Shown here: in pieces, positions 25,072 through 37,000 of the stretch | Layout of the letters: each line of letters opens with the position of its first letter | Position numbering within the stretch: the first letter of the stretch is position 1 | Source: Theristus sp. LFF4_11 | Taxonomy: Eukaryota; Nematoda; Chromadorea; Monhysterida; Xyalidae | DNA length: 64,000 nt | Assembly (NCBI GenBank): GCA_030248135.1 | Contig: JASANC010000629.1 | Span: 62,001-126,000 of the forward strand | Reading direction: 5' to 3' | Program-made: the position numbers and the translations under genes | The notes under the pieces: generated by a model | The model's database searches: none | What the model saw: only the letters and a program-made list of their open reading frames with translations | Told to the model about the DNA's origin: nothing

Positions 25072-28000
25072 GTATGTTTGAACTTGAAAAGGGTGACATA
25101 TCCATGAAGCTTTTGATGTTTTCTCGCGTATGGTAATTAGTTTTGGATGTCGGAGCGAATTGTAGTCAGATTTCAAATCAATTTTTCTAAACATAATTCC
25201 CAGTCGAGAGGTTGAGTTCGATCTGGACTTGATGGCGGAGTCAGCGCAACTGGTCGGCCTACCGTACTCGTCGATCTATTGGGCGGAACAGCATTGTGAT
25301 AAAATTCGGTTGGTTTCAGTTTTTTGACGCCTCATTTCTTTTCGACGTCCTTGCAAGCACATTTAGTTCCAGAATTAAAAAAACGAAACGACAATCGTTC
25401 ATAAAACACGATTCACCATGACTTCGCCATGGTTTTCTATCCACATCTGCAACCGCAGGTGGAGTAATAGAATGAAAGCGAAAAATTTATAAAACTCAAT
25501 CCAACATTGCACAGTCACACGGGCGTCAGCAGTTCGGCATTCTTCTTTCCGGACGCACTCTCAGAGTCGCAGCGAGCCGCGCAACAACTGGAGCTCGATC
25601 AATGGCGACTCCGTTTGAAGGAGGCCAATGTGTGGCTGCGTGACTTGGACGCGCTGCACGGACTCGGTGATTCGGCGCTCGCCTGTGCGAATGTTCGGTC
25701 GGTTGGCACGGGAAAAACCGGTTTTTATTGCCAATAAAAACCGGTTTTTTCACCAGCCCTAGTTGGGCAAAGTATTACCACGGCTAGAAAACCGGTTTTT
25801 ATTGGCAATATAAAAAACCGTTTTTTTTTCACCAGCCCTAGTTGGGCAGTGGTTTGCCACGGTTAGTGAGACAGAATCTCGCAAGATGATGAATATGAGA
25901 CGAGTCTGCTGTAGTGCACTATTGTGCGAGCGAGCTTCGTTCTGGAGGGGTCGAAAAATAACCGTTCATCTGAGGCCTGGCCTGGCTGGTGACAAAAGGT
26001 CCAACAACTTTCCGCGGTGGCAACAAATACAGCTGAAATTATAGGCAGTCAACGATTGGTGGGTGATCTCGTGATGCGTGCTTTCGGTGCTGGCATTGCT
26101 GTGAAGGTGGCGTCTGTCCTGCACAAAAAGCATGCATCACGTGATCACCGGCCAGTCAGATGATAACATATAATTTACGAGCAAAATAAGAGAGTTAAAT
26201 TCACTGGAGAGAGTAAAATAATTTTCATTTGTTTTTTTAAATCTTGTTATCAAAATCTTTTCTGTCTTTCAGCGAGCTCGTCTACGAGTCGCGCCAAGAT
26301 TGGTGGCAATTGGTCGCACTGTACACCGGCAGCCAATCAGTGAACGACTGCGTAAAGTTGCACCGAGCGCTCGACAACGCTGGCATTAACGCGGCGCAGG
26401 CGGCTGCGTTTTCGGCGACGCTTAACGCGCGTTTAAGCGGGAAGTATGTCGTGTTCATGTGTGCGTTTTTGGTGGGAATGGGACTTTGAGAGCCTAGGTG
26501 AGCTAATTGGTCGGACCAGCAGGATACGACCAATAAGCGTAATAGAAATTGAACGGAGTTTCCAACCACGGTGATTGGTCCAAAAGTTCAGGTGAGCCAG
26601 AAGCGGTGGGTCATCTTATTATCGTTGCTTTATTATTTCTGTGAAATTTGAAACAACACTTGAAAAATCGAAACGTGACCCACCACTTCCTGGCTCACCC
26701 TGTACAATACATAGCGCCAATAAGCATCAAATGGTGGGTCCGGTCGTGTTCGCGGGTTTTCTTATTTGATTTTTTTGTCGATTTCCCGTCTTCTACAGTG
26801 AAGAAACGAGCGAATCGTCGTTGGAAGACGTCCGATACGAGAACGCCTGGCAGCTCGGCCGATGGCGTCAGTTTGATTCGCTGAAATCGGTGGATTCCGA
26901 TCGCTTCAATCGATCCGTGTTCACGGCGCTGCGTGCGCACAGCGAAAACCGTTCGACTAAATCGATGATAGCACTGGAGGCGATGAGGTTGGAGTTGGTT
27001 TTTTGGAATAGTCAGGAATGTTCAACAGGCAAATCAACTGAATTGTTTATGGGCCAAAAAATAAAATAATAAATAAAAGCAAGCTGAATTCTTTACATTC
27101 CAAGATATTGAAGCCAAGTAATAACAATAAGTTACCGCCAGAAGCTATCTTATTGAGAAAGGAATTATTTGTTTAGTGTTTTTAGTGTTTTTCGAACCCA
27201 TTAACGAGCCCTGTTCTACTGTGAACGTTAGAGCCAGGGCCGGACGGAAAGTCAAACAAACAATATCAATCACTTCAAGTTATCCAATCACAATGGGATG
27301 TCGTGCACGTGAATCAAGCCACTTGAACTTCGCTTTGGCAAAATCACAAAAAACCACTTTTTTTCAGAACCTGCTACGAAACGGGCATCGCCAGCCAAGC
27401 GGCCATGCACCTCACCAAACGGTCGGCTTCACTACAAGCAACAAAACTCGGTGGCTTAATCGATCAACTGAACTGTGTCGACCAATTATCGAGGTTACTT
27501 GCGACGGAAAACACGACAAATCTGCGAAATGATCCGATAAATGCCGGACTCTCCATTCGTCCGCTGCAAATCGCTGTCGGTTTTGCCGTTTTGGAGCGGC
27601 CTGATTTGACGGAAGATGCCCGAGTGGAAACCTTCCACGAATTAGCGACGTTGGTCTGTCTGCGGGTGGCCGAGTTGCGGCGCGCAAACATGCACCGGGT
27701 TGGTTGGAGGTTTTTTGTTCAAAAAACTGCTTTTTTTGTTTTGTTTTTTTTTGTTCATTTTATTTTTGTTGCTGCATAAGAGTGCATTTGAGAATTCGAA
27801 AAAACGACGTTTCGAAATTGTATATGCAGACTGGCTGACGCTGAATGAATGAACTATTGGAAATTGAAATGTTATTGAATTATGAAAAATGAAAAATTAT
27901 TGACAGATTTTTATAAAAACATTCACAATTCTTGGTCACTTTCATTCACATGCAACGGCAACGAACTTCTCAGACGCTTTTGGCAAAAAACAGTTGTTGT

Positions 28001-31000
28001 CAAGATGTTGTTTTCAGAAAGCGCTTCGAATACTCGATCAATATGAAGTCTGGCTAGACGCTTGGCTGCGCCGAGTCGAGCCGAACCATTCGCCACTGTT
28101 CAGCAGCTCCTCAAATCGAAGCCAGTCTGCGGCAGGGTCGCTTGCAAACACTGCATCCGCAATGAAACATCGATTGGAACGGGTGAGTCAAGGAGGCGAA
28201 CGGTTGTTAAGAAACAGTTTCACTTGTTATGATTTGTGCTCGGAATTATTTGGTTGGCTTATTTCGCTGTGTCACTTTGGACATTTGCGTTCCTGCATCG
28301 AAACTTCCTGAAAACCAGTAATGTTTTTCAACAATTTGATATACCTCTGGGACAGAAGTGTAAGCAATTCTCTATCATTGTGCTCATCAACTATTACAAC
28401 AACGGAAAAAGTTATCCATCAAAGCCACTCATTGTGCCTTGTGGCTATTTATTTTGTTTTGGACCAGTCATTGTTGCTTGTGGCAATTTATTTTGTCGTT
28501 GGCCACTAATTTTGCATTGGGCTCTTTATTTCGCACAGGGCCACACTCATTTTGTCTTTGGCCATTTATTTTGCTTTGGGCAACGTAAAACTAAATTAGC
28601 GCTCAACAACAAAAATTACACCTCAATTTTTTTTTCTCAAAATTCTGACCAGCTTTTAAGAACGTAGTTTTTCTCGGTTGCAGGTTCGCTGCCTCTGGCA
28701 GTCGGGCGACCGCGCGTTGGCTCGACATCAATTGGTCGACCTGCTGAATGACGTCAGTGGTAAGCCGGCTGGTGGTGGCATGCTGTGCGACGACGAAACA
28801 CAGCCGGGTGAGCAGAGAACGGTGGAGTTTAGGAAAGAAAGTCAATCTGTAAATCATATACAGTTAGCTGATTGGCTGGTTGGTGATCACCACGTGATGC
28901 GTGCTTTCCTGTGGTGGTCCTGCACAGAAAGCATGCATCATTTGACCACTAACCAATCAGGTGATAGCCGATAATTTCAGAGTTCGCCTGTATTTGAATA
29001 CTGAGAGGCTGCCCTCCCGCCACCCCTCTCCTGGTGAGGGCATTGCATTGGTCCACGGGACATTCATTTTGTTGGTTCTTCTTTTGTGTTCCAATTTTGG
29101 TGGAAGATACAGGCATCATATGAACGTTTTTCAAAGCATAGATTTCAGAAATTTCTTTTCAATGATGCTTTGCCTGCGCATCTCTGTCAAAAAAGCCAAC
29201 ATTATTTCAGTATCTAACAACGCGACCGAAGCTCCCGATGGCTCGGGTTTTCCGGTGGGTCTGCCCACTGACCCGCTGGGGTCCGAGCTCTCAATGAAAC
29301 TGCTGCAGTCGCGTTGTTTCATGCGATTGGCCGATTTCCAAAAGGAAGAGGGTCCCAGTAGTACCCAACCGGCCGTGTTTTATGGGAAGGTTTGTTGGTT
29401 TTTTTTTGTTTTTTTTGTTTTTTTTTATTTGTATCAGTGTTCAGCGATCCAATGGTCATATTGGTCAACTGAGCTGAGTTAGCCAGTTGCTGTATTTCTC
29501 TGCATTTCAGCTTTCGATATCTCAGTACAATCACGTGCCCTTTTTAAATATCCTCTGTTCGTGGAAAGAAAACTGTCAGTCACCCCACAATTTATATCCA
29601 CACCGCTCATAACCACGCTCACTGCATTATGGCTAAACTCCGCAGTGGTTAATGGACTGACTAACATTAAAAAACGCATTTGGCGGCAGTTCCATTGACA
29701 GACAAATTCAGCAGTACACTCATCTTGCGATTCAGGCAATCCTCGCGCTGAGCAGCCACCGAGCGCTCGCCGCCCGTAGCGAGCCGACCTGCACGACCCG
29801 GACGAAACCGGGAGCAGCCGAATCGATCCATTTGATCGCGCGTGCGCATCACACGCTCGCCAATCATCGACATGCGCAGTTCAAAAGCTTGAACGATTAT
29901 GTGGAGTCGAGCGACTACAAGCGGAGCGGGCGGCGCACGGAGGCGATCGAGCAGCAATTGCGTCGAATGCCGGAGAGGTTGCTTGAAAGGGTTTTCCGTT
30001 TCCCCCGCTTCGTGTACAGTCTTAACTCTATAGCGGATTGGTTGGTGGTCACACGAGATGCACGCATTCTGTGCAAACCAAACTCCGGTGAACTCAGCAA
30101 TTCATGCACACAATGTACGGCATCATCAACCAACCAATCAGCTAGCTGGATATGTTATTGAGCCAGACTAGCGCAGTTTTCGAGGATCCGTGGTATTTGT
30201 GTCCGGCACTCTGATCGGATGCACCAAGCTGGCTGCGGCCGATTTTATAAAAGTGAACGGTTAGTTTTTGCTCCAGTGTGTTCCAGACACAGAAGTTTCA
30301 CCTTCACAGTGTCAGTCACTTCACTCCGCCTTCAATTTGTTGTGTTCGACCAAACTGCCTAAATTTTCGTTTTTTTGCAGTCAACAACTCCTAGACAGCA
30401 AGGAGAGCCGATACTGTCGCGATTTACGGACGCAAATGAACACCGACAAATTGGACTTGGAACGCCTGAAGCGGGAGCGCTCGGACACGTTGGTGGAGGC
30501 GGCCAGGAATTATGTTGAGGTGACTTTTTTGTTGAGTGAAAACAACTTTTTATATTTTTTTCCAATTTGAACCCGAGTTTTGCCAGACGAGGTTGCTTTT
30601 TGCTTGATGGAAACGATTGGAAATGTTCGGAAACGAACTTTCGGCCTTTGGGAAACGACTAAGAACAGAAACGCAATCGCACACATCGCAACGCAGTAAG
30701 ATCACTTCACACATTATCATCGACTAAAATCAACTCTAAATGTTTTACGGTTATTTAAAATGACACGACACGGTGTATGGTCGAATGTCGAACTGCACAA
30801 AGGTGCAACTGACTCGAAATGACGCGTGTGTGTTTGACACTGATGATTGAATTGAATGACTGAATTGAAATAATGATTGAGAAAACAAAACACTGACTGC
30901 AGGCGATACGTCTGTGCGATCGCTACGAGATGGACGTGTTTCGGCTGGGTCGATTGTGGCTGGATGACGACGACACCGAGAATGAGGTGGTGTCCGAGTT

Positions 31001-34000
31001 GTTGCAGGTGAAGTCGGGCGTTGTGGGAGCTGGCACTTTCGTGTGTGTGCACACAAGCACACAAGCACACGCTACCACAGTGTGCCATCGTTGGTGTGCC
31101 TGTGTGTTTGCGTGTACACAAACACACAAGTACAGGACGCTGACACGTGCGCAGTGTACCACCATAGTTGGTGTGCCTGTGTGTTTGTTTTGTGTGTGAC
31201 ACCAGGCGTTTGCGATGTAATATTGAAAATTCTAATTCAGCCATCAAAAAGCGGTGCAGTGAAACTCTTCCCGACCCACAAATGGCTTCGTTTGTGGCCG
31301 CAGTTAATCTCACGTTTGCGCTCTGACCGCAAAACGGGCTCGAAATTTGAGAAGGCACTGAACGCGGTTGGTGTTTTTTTTTGTAAATTGTTTAACATTG
31401 GTTAGTTTATGCTTGTGTTGGTTGGCTTGTGGCCCCGCAAGATATGCGTAAAAACGCAATAAACTGGCGTGTGTTGACGTGTAGTGGTCTGGTGCAGTGT
31501 GCCATTTGTCAGTTGACATACTTTGCAATTTTTTGATTCTAAATTGCATAACATGTGAGAACCGTCATAAACTACAAATCGAATTCAATTTCAATTTCAA
31601 CGCACGCAGATTATTACCGAAACGAGCGTGCAACATCCGTTCCACACGTTCTATTCGTTGTTCTGTCTAGCGCAGAATCAACCAGACGCCGGTGAAGATA
31701 AAAAGGTCGGTTTTTTACTGTTACCAAGCGATTTGATTCGAGATTGTCATCAAATGTTTCATTTTTAATCAATTTTTTTATCAAATATCATTCAATTTCA
31801 GCAAATCTTTTCTTGGTGTTCGGAACTGCACTGTATTCTGAATCCTGTATCGTGAATTTAGAACTGAATCCTTTTTCTTCAAAGTTGCTCTTTTGCAGGC
31901 GTTCATGAAAGGCGCCAAGGAGCACGTGAACGAGCTGCTGCGAACGGGTGGCGAACGTTTCCAGCAAATGCACAGTCTCGCGGAGTCGTTTGTTCGATTT
32001 TACTCAGCTCACCCGATTGTGTCGCAGAAGACGAGGACACGAGATTTCGCGAAACGTATGTGTTGTAATATTTGATTTTGTTGAACGGTGCTTTTGGTGA
32101 TTGGTTGTCGATGAATTCGTTTTCGTACATTTTTTTGTCATTCATTTTCGTTTTCTCGCAATACCGGGTCTTCGAAGTACCGTGTCAGTTTGTGAGCTTT
32201 TCGTAGTGGTTCACGAGAGAACGGATGCCAAAAGTACAGTAATCTTGCCAAACAGGACCGAGATCGGAGACTGAAGAAAACATGTTTTTAAAGAATAATA
32301 AAAAGCATTTTTCGTCAAGCGCTGAGCCACGCCAAGCACCCGACTTTAGATTTGATTGTCTGAGTCTGCAAATCTTCAGCACTGGTGCTATCGGCCGACG
32401 ACGCGCTGCTGCGCGCCAACTTCGCTCGTATTCCGTTGCCAACGGTTTCGCTGCCGGTTAGCGGATTTTTAGTGTATTCAAACTGGAATTTCGGATTATG
32501 CTCGTCTGGTGGGAACATTTTTGCATGGAAAAATCATTGGCATTCTGCTGATTGGCTGCTTCTGTATTGGGTTCTTTCTCTGGTTGGTCCCAATAGTTGA
32601 CTTGATAGATTGAAATCCTGGAATGTATCTGATACAATGCTTCCTGTTGTTTTACAGTTTTCACTGTGGCTACTAATTTGGTAGAAAACTACAAATATTC
32701 ACCAACCAAGTCAATCAATCAATCAAAAATCACATTGAGCTCCGTCAACTTTTTGGTTAAATTTGTTTTCCGCATTTACCTGAAAGGTCGACCCGACTGG
32801 AAAGTACGACTCACTGGTGTGCATTGATCGTTTCGAGGCCGCTATCAAAATTTCGGCCAACGGTATCTCGCACCCATTGTTCATCGATTGCCGCTGTTCG
32901 GATGGCGTGACGCGAAAGTTCCTTTTGAAGGTGCAACTTTTTCTGAATTAATGTTTGAAGAAGGCCGTTTCGGAACATCGTTTCAACGAGTCAACAATTC
33001 AAAGATTATACTCCACTTCTAATCATTTGGAATCAGCTGATTGGTTTGTTGACCACGTGAGGCATGCATTCTCTATAGAGGGCTGACTCCGCCTCCGCAG
33101 CAGTACCTGCATCGCATGGTCTCCAACCAATCACCGAGTAGTATATAATACAGCAATAGACTAAAGCAATCAAACGTAACCTTGTGCAGAACAACGACGA
33201 TCTCCGCCAGGACGCCGTCATGCAGCAGGTGTTCAACATCGCCAACGAGCTGTTCGCGGTCGCCGGATTCGCCGGACGCATGCGCACGTATCACGTGATC
33301 CCGTTGTCAGCGGCTGTTGGTGTCATCGAGTTCTGTGACGGCGCCGAGGCGATCAGTGCGTGTTGGGGGTTGCTGCAGTCCATCTGGAGTATATATGCAA
33401 CATGACGTGATGACCGACCAATCAGCGCTGGGAAGTGCTCATGAGCAACCAATCAGCGCTGAGAATTGCTTATGACCAACCAACCAATCAGTTCTGAGAA
33501 TTGCACATGACCAACCAACCAATTAGCGCTGAGAGTTGCTCATGACCAACCAATCAGCGCGGAGAATTGCGCATGACCAACCAATCAGCGCTGAGAATTG
33601 CTCATGACCAACCAATCAGCGCGGAGATTTGCGCATGACCAACCAATCAGCGCTGAGAATTGCGCATGACCAACCAATCAGCGCTGAGAATTGCTCATGA
33701 CCAACCAATCAGCTTGTTGCATATATTAGCGAGATAGACTGTACGCAGTGGTTTTTTGGATACAGTTTGAGAAGAGAGTGCTGATTGGTTGTTTTATGAA
33801 GTACGTAGCTCGTAGCCATATCGATGCGGTGATCGTTGGATAGCTGCTGCTCTGTGGAAGTTTGCGTTTTGTCTGTGTTTTGGTAAATGTGCGATTTAGT
33901 TCCGAGGCGATGAGTGGGTTTTAGTGAAATTGGTAAAGAGGTTTGTTTGTACTTGTACAGTTTATGGAGTACATAATGTTTTTGTCTCTCAGGAGACATT

Positions 34001-37000
34001 ATAAACGAACTGCACACGAAACATGCCGGTGCACATGGCCTGCATCCAGAGGACGCGAGGAGAGAGTTTCAGGTTGGAAACGGGAACCACTGATTTTGTT
34101 TGTAATTGATTCGTCACTTTTTTCATCACTTTCCCACTTTTTATTGAGTTCGTGAATCGTACAGCGGATGTGTGCAATTGGGGAAAATTGGATTTTTTGC
34201 ACACACTGCGTTCATTGTTCTCAAAATGAAACTGAACGAGTTGGTTTCTGAAACCTTTTTCAAATCAACCAAATTGTGCTATACTTCGCAGCATTTCTGT
34301 TTTGAGACAACAACGTAAGACGCAGAAAAGATGGTAACCTCATCAGTAATGGGCTTTTTTGAAAACAATAGACAATAAACACGATGCAACAATTGCACGC
34401 ATTTTTCAGAAAGGCCTGGCTGTTGGCGCCCTGAATCAGGGCATCTCGAAGCTGACGACCGCCGAGAAGACGAAGTTGTTTCGCGACATTTGCGACAGGA
34501 TTCGTCCGGTGTTGCGACTGGCGTTTTACGAGCGATTCACGGAGCCGCACCGGTGGCACGCGGCGCAACGGGCGTATACGATTTCGACGGCCGTTGCGAG
34601 CATCGGTGTGTTTTATGTCAATGTCAAGTTTTGTATTTGTAAGCCTCACGGTCAGTTTACATCAACAAAATTACAAAACTTCCATTATGCAAACAAAGCA
34701 AACGATGTAGCAAAAAAAATGGAAGAAATACAAGATTATTGATGAATAGAATCGCACTCGAAATCACGTTCTGTACAGTATAGTTGCATAAATAAGGCAG
34801 TCCTTGTATTGTCCATCAAGGCGGGTTCAGTCGCAGACTAGGAGTTGACTTTTTTCAAGAATACCAAGAGAATTCCGCCAGTCGTGTGTGCAAGGGAGAA
34901 AGAGTGAACAGACTGTAGAATTTGCGCTTGTGTATCATGCGCACAGCAAACCGGACTCTTTCAAGTTGCGTGATCCGTTCACGTGAATAAAAAAAAATAC
35001 GAGACCGGGTGGGGAGTATTTTGGTGCCCGTCCTTTACTGTGATTGAGTGAAAAAAAACACATCAGATTCCAAAATCTTGGTACTTGGTCGAGTAGAAAC
35101 GGTTCGCAAAATAACCGTTCGAAAGTTTTGCGTTTTGATTCGCAGTCGGTCATCTCGTTGGACTCGGCGACCGCCACGCCAGCAACGTCATGATCGACAC
35201 GGCCTCCGGTCACCTGGTGCACATTGACTTAGGTGCGGTTTTTTTCGTGAATTTGAAATTTGTTTGAAATTGTTGTTGTTGTTGGTGGGATTTTAGGCGA
35301 TGTTTATAGCCAGGGCTAACCCAGAGAAGCGTACAGAACGCCATTGAGTAGGGCGCCCATCGAGTGTTTTCTCTGTCATTAAGTACTCGATGGGACTCGA
35401 TTCCCCGTCGATCCTGGCGGGGCTCGAACTCGACCCCCCGTCGATCCCGGCGGGACTCGATCCCCGTCGATCCCCCGAACGCATAGACAATAGTCGTGCG
35501 CGCTGCCACCCAGGCCACGAGCGGTGACTATTGTCGTTGTCAAAATGTTGTTGTCCCTGAAAAGTGTTTTTTTTAATTTCTGGTAATGTTACGCAGTGTC
35601 ACAGTCGTTCCCAAACACACTGTCGCATACAGTGGATCAGATTACCGTGGCTGTTCTGTTCGGGAGTGACAGGTGTGAGTTGTGCAGCATTGCAAAAGAA
35701 CGACAAAAAACAGTGTGGTTCTGCGGAATGGGATCACGTGTAAGAGAAAAAATCGAATATAACGTAAACGCGAGACAACCTAGAACCGTGTATTATTTGC
35801 CAATGTTGAAATCGTGTCTCCGCCCACCACAGGCGTCGGCTTCGAGGCCGGTCGAACGTTGCGCACCCCTGAGCTGGTGCCGTTTCGACTGACCCGCGAG
35901 ATGGTCGACCCGATGGGCGTCGCCGGGCTGGACGGGCGGTTTCGGCGAACGTGCGAGACCGCGCTGGAGTTGTTGCGGGCGCCGCATGCCGTCGAGATTT
36001 TGACCGCGATCGTGTCGGTGGGTGATTACGCAACAAGGTTTTTTGGTTGGTTCTGCGACTCAATTAGCTTCAAAATACGTTTTTTGTGCGTCTTCGGGTT
36101 CTGCGACTGCAATTAAAATTCGATTTCAAAATCTGTTTTTTTTTGTGCGTCTTCGGGTTCTGCGACTCAACTGAAATTCGATTTCAAAATACGTTTTTTT
36201 GTGCGACTTCGGGGTCTGCGACGCTGGTGTGTGTACGCGGATGGATGTGGCAGTAGTTTCGTGCTATGTATGGGACGCGGCAATTCGAAGTTCCCTGAGT
36301 GTATGTTCACAAGCGATGACGCTCAGTGCGTCGAACAAACACACTGGCACACGCACGACACGCGTAGCAAGCGTGATTGTGTGCTATCTTGTTTGTTTGT
36401 GAGTGCGACTTGCAATGTGCCCCTTTGAAATCAATCAGTTGCTTATTGTTGAATTGTTTTCTTGCGACTCACCTGCAGATTTCCCGTTTGTTTCATTCCA
36501 TTCAGGTGCTCCTGCACGACCCGCTGAGCAACTGGACGCTGAGCGAAGCACGGCAACGCCAGTTGCAGCCGTCGCAGCAGCTGCAAACGGGCACCGTTGC
36601 GCATCGTGGCAGCGCGCTTGCACCGGCCGCTGCGGTGCAGGCGGTGAATGCGACCAAGGCGACGACAAGGCCGAAGATGATTGGTCGAAAGCTGCTTGGT
36701 TAGTGCGGGTTTTTTTAGTAGATTTGTTGGGCAATGTTGTTTTCCGTAGTTCGGTTGGGTTCAGTTGTTCTTTTTGCCGGTTGACTTTTTTGTAGATTTT
36801 TTTGTGTTTTTGTTTGTCGGTTGACGTTTGTCGCTTCTATAATAATTCAGAAAATCAGCAATCCCCAAAACGTTCGATTCACAGATCTTTTTTCTGCGTT
36901 AGCAATTCAACATCTCCCCCTGGCTCGTCAGTGCGACGGACACCAGGCAGAACTGCCCAACAGCGTTTCATCTCAGTGCAGATCGTGTCGCCTGACTAAA

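Noticed and set aside
28321..28667. 143-codon ORF with repeated [13 protein letters not shown] phrases
   Set aside because: It lies in an ATM intron; the phrases come from a short ttattttg/ggcca sequence repeat, not a protein domain.
33400..33720. CRISPR-like array
   Set aside because: Units are contiguous tandem copies with no unique spacers, in an animal intron and enclosed by transposon ends.
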